Of a stretch of DNA of 52,740 nt, positions 52,349 to 52,740 are shown in pieces (the stretch's first letter is position 1; each line of letters begins with the position of its first letter). The notes under the pieces are model-generated. The model was not told where the DNA came from, ran no database searches, and worked only from the letters and a program-made list of their open reading frames with translations. This DNA comes from a virus: IMG/VR virus record IMGVR_UViG_3300025127_000054, positions 1 to 52,740 of that record; one strand, 5' to 3'. Made by a program: the position numbers and the translations under genes.

Positions 52349-52740
52349 TATTCGGGTCTCTTAAGTACGAATGACACAGTTTCCACGAGTGGTTGACCCA
52401 CAATATTATAATCTATAGTGACATTGAATTGATTTGCATCATACTGCTCTACTACAGCAAGATTGTTTATCGTAATTCTGGGTTCATGTTGTCCAACAGT
52501 ATTTAGAATGTCATCTCTAATAGCGTCTGCTGTGAAACCATCCATAGGTTCAAACAATAATTGCCTAACTCCAGAACCTATTTGGGGTTGAAATAACTTT
52601 TCACCAGGTTGAGTCATCACAAGATTCTTTAATGACTGCTTAATAGCATTGTCATTAGATACTTGAGATACATCTTGAGTAAAAGGATTCCTTGCAAAGT
52701 CTACTTTTATATCTTTAAAAGCACGACTAAGGTTTACATC
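52348..52740 (-). CDS. gp25: Baseplate wedge protein, gp25-like (5' end outside window)
   Basis: The frame is open from the window edge through 130 codons to TAA 52350-52348, so only a few N-terminal residues are missing compared with T4 gp25 (132 aa). The start shows DVNLSRAFKDIKVDFARNPF and DNAIKQSLKNLV, followed by TQPGEKLFQPQIGSGVRQLL and FEPMDGFTADAIRDDI, then a central beta strand region and an ETVSFVLKRPE end. These are conserved gp25/lysozyme-like baseplate wedge segments. gp25 connects gp6, gp53 and the first sheath ring. An internal GTG-ATG pair at 52620-52615 is not the true start, since homology continues upstream of it. Confidence 0.95.
   Translation of the reverse strand, partial: DVNLSRAFKDIKVDFARNPFTQDVSQVSNDNAIKQSLKNLVMTQPGEKLFQPQIGSGVRQLLFEPMDGFTADAIRDDILNTVGQHEPRITINNLAVVEQYDANQFNVTIDYNIVGQPLVETVSFVLKRPE

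Noticed and set aside
52348-52620. gp25 starting at the internal GTG/ATG near 52620-52615
   Set aside because: The frame continues open to the window edge with clear gp25-family sequence (DVNLSRAFKDIKVDFARNPF), so the real start is outside the window.
1-52740. tRNA genes, CRISPR arrays, insertion sequences, integrase or photosynthesis genes
   Set aside because: None was recognised by eye. Tandem repeats in the window are in-frame protein repeats without CRISPR-like spacers.

Overview
The window looks like part of the virion-morphogenesis region of a T4-like marine myovirus. The most likely host is a marine picocyanobacterium (Prochlorococcus/Synechococcus), although another marine host such as SAR11 cannot be excluded. 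The basis is: (i) T4 baseplate and neck homologues in T4 order on one strand (gp25, gp6, gp7-like, gp8, then gp13, gp14, gp15, gp16); (ii) AT-rich DNA; (iii) T4-type late promoters; and (iv) small conserved proteins I associate with marine T4-like phages. No photosynthesis or other host metabolic gene, tRNA, integrase, insertion sequence or CRISPR array was seen. All credible genes lie on the minus strand, so transcription runs from the right end to the left.

Layout in transcription order. 52740-50360: gp25 (5' end outside the window) and gp6, the baseplate wedge. 50352-28420: one uninterrupted 7310-codon gene in the gp7 position. It holds recognisable pieces of T4 gp7 separated by thousands of residues of inserted beta modules, two LamG-like domains, a propeller-like region, a carbohydrate-binding-like domain, a YHYH-like domain, an EF-hand loop and an 11-copy repeat. 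28391-22821: a 409-aa protein with a gp9/gp10-type docking motif and a cupredoxin-like tail, then a 1445-aa protein with cupredoxin-like and YHYH-like domains. 22784-14005: gp8 and a 2415-aa DUF4815-type structural protein. 14008-13554: two small coiled-coil proteins ending in a hairpin terminator. 13490-5517: a 2657-aa repeat-built tail fibre. 5510-2311: gp13, gp14, gp15 (neck and tail completion) and gp16 (small terminase). 2314-1113: a beta-rich protein and a very basic protein, both unassigned. 1-1186: small unassigned genes, most of them behind a sigma70-like promoter. The large terminase gp17, usually next to gp16, is not in the window.

Genes are packed tightly. Many stop/start codons overlap (TAATG or ATGA), which suggests translational coupling. 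Four CATAAATA late-promoter matches sit 25-40 nt before start codons and divide the cluster into late units. The four largest genes occupy about 41.5 kb of the 52.7 kb window. Most of their extra length is made of recurring beta modules, and the same module families also appear in gp8, gp14 and gp15. No stretch longer than 300 bases is free of a gene.
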